6,308 nucleotides of DNA from Marine Group II euryarchaeote MED-G33. GTDB lineage: Archaea; Thermoplasmatota; Poseidoniia; Poseidoniales; Thalassarchaeaceae. Under the pieces are notes generated by a model. The model worked only from the letters and a program-made list of their open reading frames with translations. It made no database searches and was not told where the DNA came from. Location of the stretch: the NCBI GenBank assembly GCA_949538655.1, contig CATISE010000015.1:1-6308 (forward strand). Reading direction: 5' to 3'. Shown piece by piece: positions 4,864 to 6,308 of the stretch; the first letter of the stretch is position 1; every line of letters starts with the position of its first letter. A program made the translations under genes and the position numbers.

Positions 4864-6124
4864 ATTGTACTGAAGTAAATGGTGCAGGGTCAATGTCTGG
4901 AGGCAGGGTAGCATCATACCCTATCTTCGATGTAGTCCCATCCACTGAACGAGAAGGGTCTAAACTGCTGCCTTTCTGTCCGGAGAGAATGATTGTATCT
5001 TTGTCTGGTTGCCATCTTGTCATCAGTGCCCACTCAACACGGACAGGGTCACTTACATCGATATCTTGGTTGACAATTGTCACCGATTTCATGCTTCTAT
5101 GTCCATCAAGTGCGGCAGTAATCGACTTGCGACCATCATCGCTTGTTTCCGGTGTGATACTGACGACGGCAGATAACCATCCACAACCTCCTTCAGTCAT
5201 GTGCACATCATGACACATCGTTACCTTGGAAACCGCATCTTTAATCGTTGGAGCACGAGGTAGTCCCATCAGAGCTTTATGTTCAGCTTCAGCAGGAATC
5301 AGAGCATGAAAAATCGGATTGTTCCTGTGGTGAATAGAATGAACCTGAAACACGGGTTCCATTCTTTCATCATCCAGAGTTCCTGTGATGTCGACATAAG
5401 GTGCCTCAACGTCATCATCAAGAGTAATCTCTGCAGTCATTGCATATTCTGCATTTGCCGGTACAGGGATACCATTGGACAATTCGACCATCGGCAGTGG
5501 TTCGCCGTAGAATCTATGATGCAATGTCGATGCCACAGTAAGTTCGTCAATATGTTCGTTAAATGACATTGCAGCTGCAAGTAGCACGACGGGGTCACAC
5601 CCGTTTACAATGGCAATTGGTATGGTCTCACCACGTTCTCTTGCAGTATCCAACATGGTTCGCAAGTGACGGGGTACGAGTCTCGCGACTACATGGTTAT
5701 CATCACGAAGGAATTGTCGATGAAAGGACACGTTTCGCTGCCCATCATATTCTGCAATGACGATGCTTGCAGACATATATCGACCACGATCTTCACGGTA
5801 ATGGTGTGGAATCGGCAATTTCGTTAGTGCAACAGTTTCTTGGGTATTTTCCATCACAGGGCCAGATTCGACCATGACGGGCTCTTGACGATTTTGCATT
5901 GCCCAACCCAGCACATCAATCAATTCGCCAGGAGTTACATTGAACACATCGCATAATCGATCACGGGATAGGACATTGAGTGCAGCTGAATGACCGGGTG
6001 CTTCGATGATGTCTGACACAATCATGTCATGTTTACGTTCACTGGAGAGGTCGAATAGGCCATGTATACATGATACTGGGTTCGGAGGTGTGTGTGCTCC
6101 AGCGAGGTGGTCGCGAAAGGCCAT
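4862..6124 (-). CDS. UbiD-family decarboxylase, prenyl-FMN dependent
   Basis: UbiD enzymes reversibly decarboxylate unsaturated or aromatic acids using prenylated FMN made by UbiX. Counting from the ATG at 6124 (420 residues), landmarks are MAFRDHL at the N-end, KLPIPHH (102-108), GRYMSASIVI (114-123), N131 and R136 in RNVSFHR, H153 in VPRHL, E194 in DELTVA, the acidic AEYAMTAE segment (E226, E232), DIDV-DP (354-360), WALMTR (365-370) and SKIGYDAT (399-406). N131, R136, H153 and E194 fall where fungal Fdc1 has its N168, R173, H191 and E233, by my recollection of that enzyme. In many archaea a UbiD homologue is anhydromevalonate phosphate decarboxylase of the modified mevalonate pathway; that is a candidate role here, with quinone synthesis as the alternative. 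The open frame extends to 6292, but homology begins at MAFRDHL, and no site like GGAGG precedes it, so the mRNA may be leaderless. Confidence 0.9.
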   Translation of the reverse strand: MAFRDHLAGAHTPPNPVSCIHGLFDLSSERKHDMIVSDIIEAPGHSAALNVLSRDRLCDVFNVTPGELIDVLGWAMQNRQEPVMVESGPVMENTQETVALTKLPIPHHYREDRGRYMSASIVIAEYDGQRNVSFHRQFLRDDNHVVARLVPRHLRTMLDTARERGETIPIAIVNGCDPVVLLAAAMSFNEHIDELTVASTLHHRFYGEPLPMVELSNGIPVPANAEYAMTAEITLDDDVEAPYVDITGTLDDERMEPVFQVHSIHHRNNPIFHALIPAEAEHKALMGLPRAPTIKDAVSKVTMCHDVHMTEGGCGWLSAVVSITPETSDDGRKSITAALDGHRSMKSVTIVNQDIDVSDPVRVEWALMTRWQPDKDTIILSGQKGSSLDPSRSVDGTTSKIGYDATLPPDIDPAPFTSVQ

Positions 6125-6161
6125 ATGTGTCTGGGTGTGGGCCAAACGTATGATGATTAGG

Positions 6162-6183
6162 GGCGAATGGACACAAATTCGCC
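6162..6183. promoter_or_regulatory. Perfect inverted repeat in the divergent control region
   Basis: GGCGAAT at 6162-6168 and ATTCGCC at 6177-6183 are exact reverse complements around an eight-base spacer. The centre is about 48 bases upstream of the UbiD ATG, just outside where a TATA/BRE would sit for a near-leaderless transcript. It could be an operator for a dimeric regulator or a short RNA hairpin. Nothing identifies the regulator. Confidence 0.45.
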
Positions 6184-6213
6184 GCTGCGTGCACTGATTC
6201 ATACCCGTCATGC

Positions 6214-6221
6214 TCATATAC
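6214..6221 (+). promoter_or_regulatory. Possible TATA box for the rightward gene
   Basis: TCATATAC is the most TATA-like element upstream of the gene starting at 6265. A transcript starting about 25 bases downstream, near 6242, would have a short leader that still includes the ribosome binding site at 6253-6257. This is one eight-base match, so it is weak. In the rest of 6125-6264 I see no convincing promoter for the UbiD gene. Confidence 0.3.
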
Positions 6222-6264
6222 GGAAGGTTGGTCGCCGGATTGCTCCGTAGGAGAGGTAATGCAC

Positions 6265-6308
6265 ATGGGTCGCGGATTGTTCTCAGGACCAAAGATGAAG
6301 TCGGACCG
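6265..6308 (+). CDS. Start of a gene leaving the window, possibly ribosomal protein S12
   Basis: An open frame begins at ATG 6265 and runs off the right edge after 14 codons and two bases: MGRGLFSGPKMKSD, with the final CG starting an arginine codon. GAGGT at 6253-6257 lies seven bases upstream, a good ribosome binding site; an in-frame ATG at 6259 is too close to it. The peptide resembles the N-end of archaeal S12 (uS12), which has a GLxxxxKLKxDR-type opening, but fourteen residues cannot settle this. If it is S12, rps7 and translation elongation factor genes may follow. It is divergent from the UbiD gene. Confidence 0.45.
   Translation, partial: MGRGLFSGPKMKSD

Noticed and set aside
6039..6266. 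75-residue open frame on the - strand overlapping the UbiD start
   Set aside because: It overlaps the conserved UbiD N-end in another frame and looks like chance composition (P, H and S rich).
6125..6292. UbiD starting upstream at 6292 with 56 extra residues
   Set aside because: The extension has no UbiD character, has no ribosome binding site that I can see, and would run over the opposite gene start at 6265. Homology starts at MAFRDHL.
1..6308. CRISPR array, tRNA, rRNA, insertion sequence or toxin-antitoxin pair
   Set aside because: I saw no regularly spaced direct repeats, no cloverleaf, and no transposase or toxin-like motif. The window is almost fully coding and housekeeping in character.

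Overview
The window looks archaeal and most resembles an uncultured euryarchaeon of the Thermoplasmatota type. Marine Group II (Poseidoniales) is my best guess from gene content and style, but it is an inference. The archaeal call itself is strong: the exosome subunit Rrp42, the eukaryote-type ribosomal protein L37Ae, the KEOPS subunit Pcc1 and prefoldin beta lie in a row in the order of the archaeal exosome superoperon. Two TTG starts and one GTG start are used, and spacing between genes is almost nil.

Left half, + strand (1-3451): one tightly packed operon. Its genes are rrp42 (cut by the left edge), rpl37ae, pcc1, prefoldin beta, a DHH-DHHA1 phosphoesterase and a TPR-like helical protein of unknown role. 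Every junction overlaps or is under 10 bp. Together they cover RNA 3'-end decay, the ribosome, tRNA t6A modification and protein folding, plus a probable short-oligonucleotide phosphodiesterase.

Right half, - strand (3433-6124): a second packed operon read leftwards. It holds a UbiD-family prenyl-FMN decarboxylase, a second TPR-like protein and a Nudix hydrolase. The two operons converge and their last genes overlap tail to tail by 19 bp.

Right edge (6125-6308): a divergent control region with a perfect 7-bp inverted repeat and a TATA-like element. A + strand gene begins at 6265 behind a good ribosome binding site. Only 14 codons and part of a fifteenth are visible; they are reminiscent of archaeal ribosomal protein S12, but this is tentative.

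The most distinctive structural observation is a junction design used in both operons. A TAG stop donates its AG to an AGGTGAT ribosome binding site, followed by three bases and a TTG start. It fixes two starts that would otherwise be ambiguous. I see no mobile element, CRISPR array, tRNA or rRNA, and no clear sign of a wholly new system. The least explained genes are the two TPR-like proteins.
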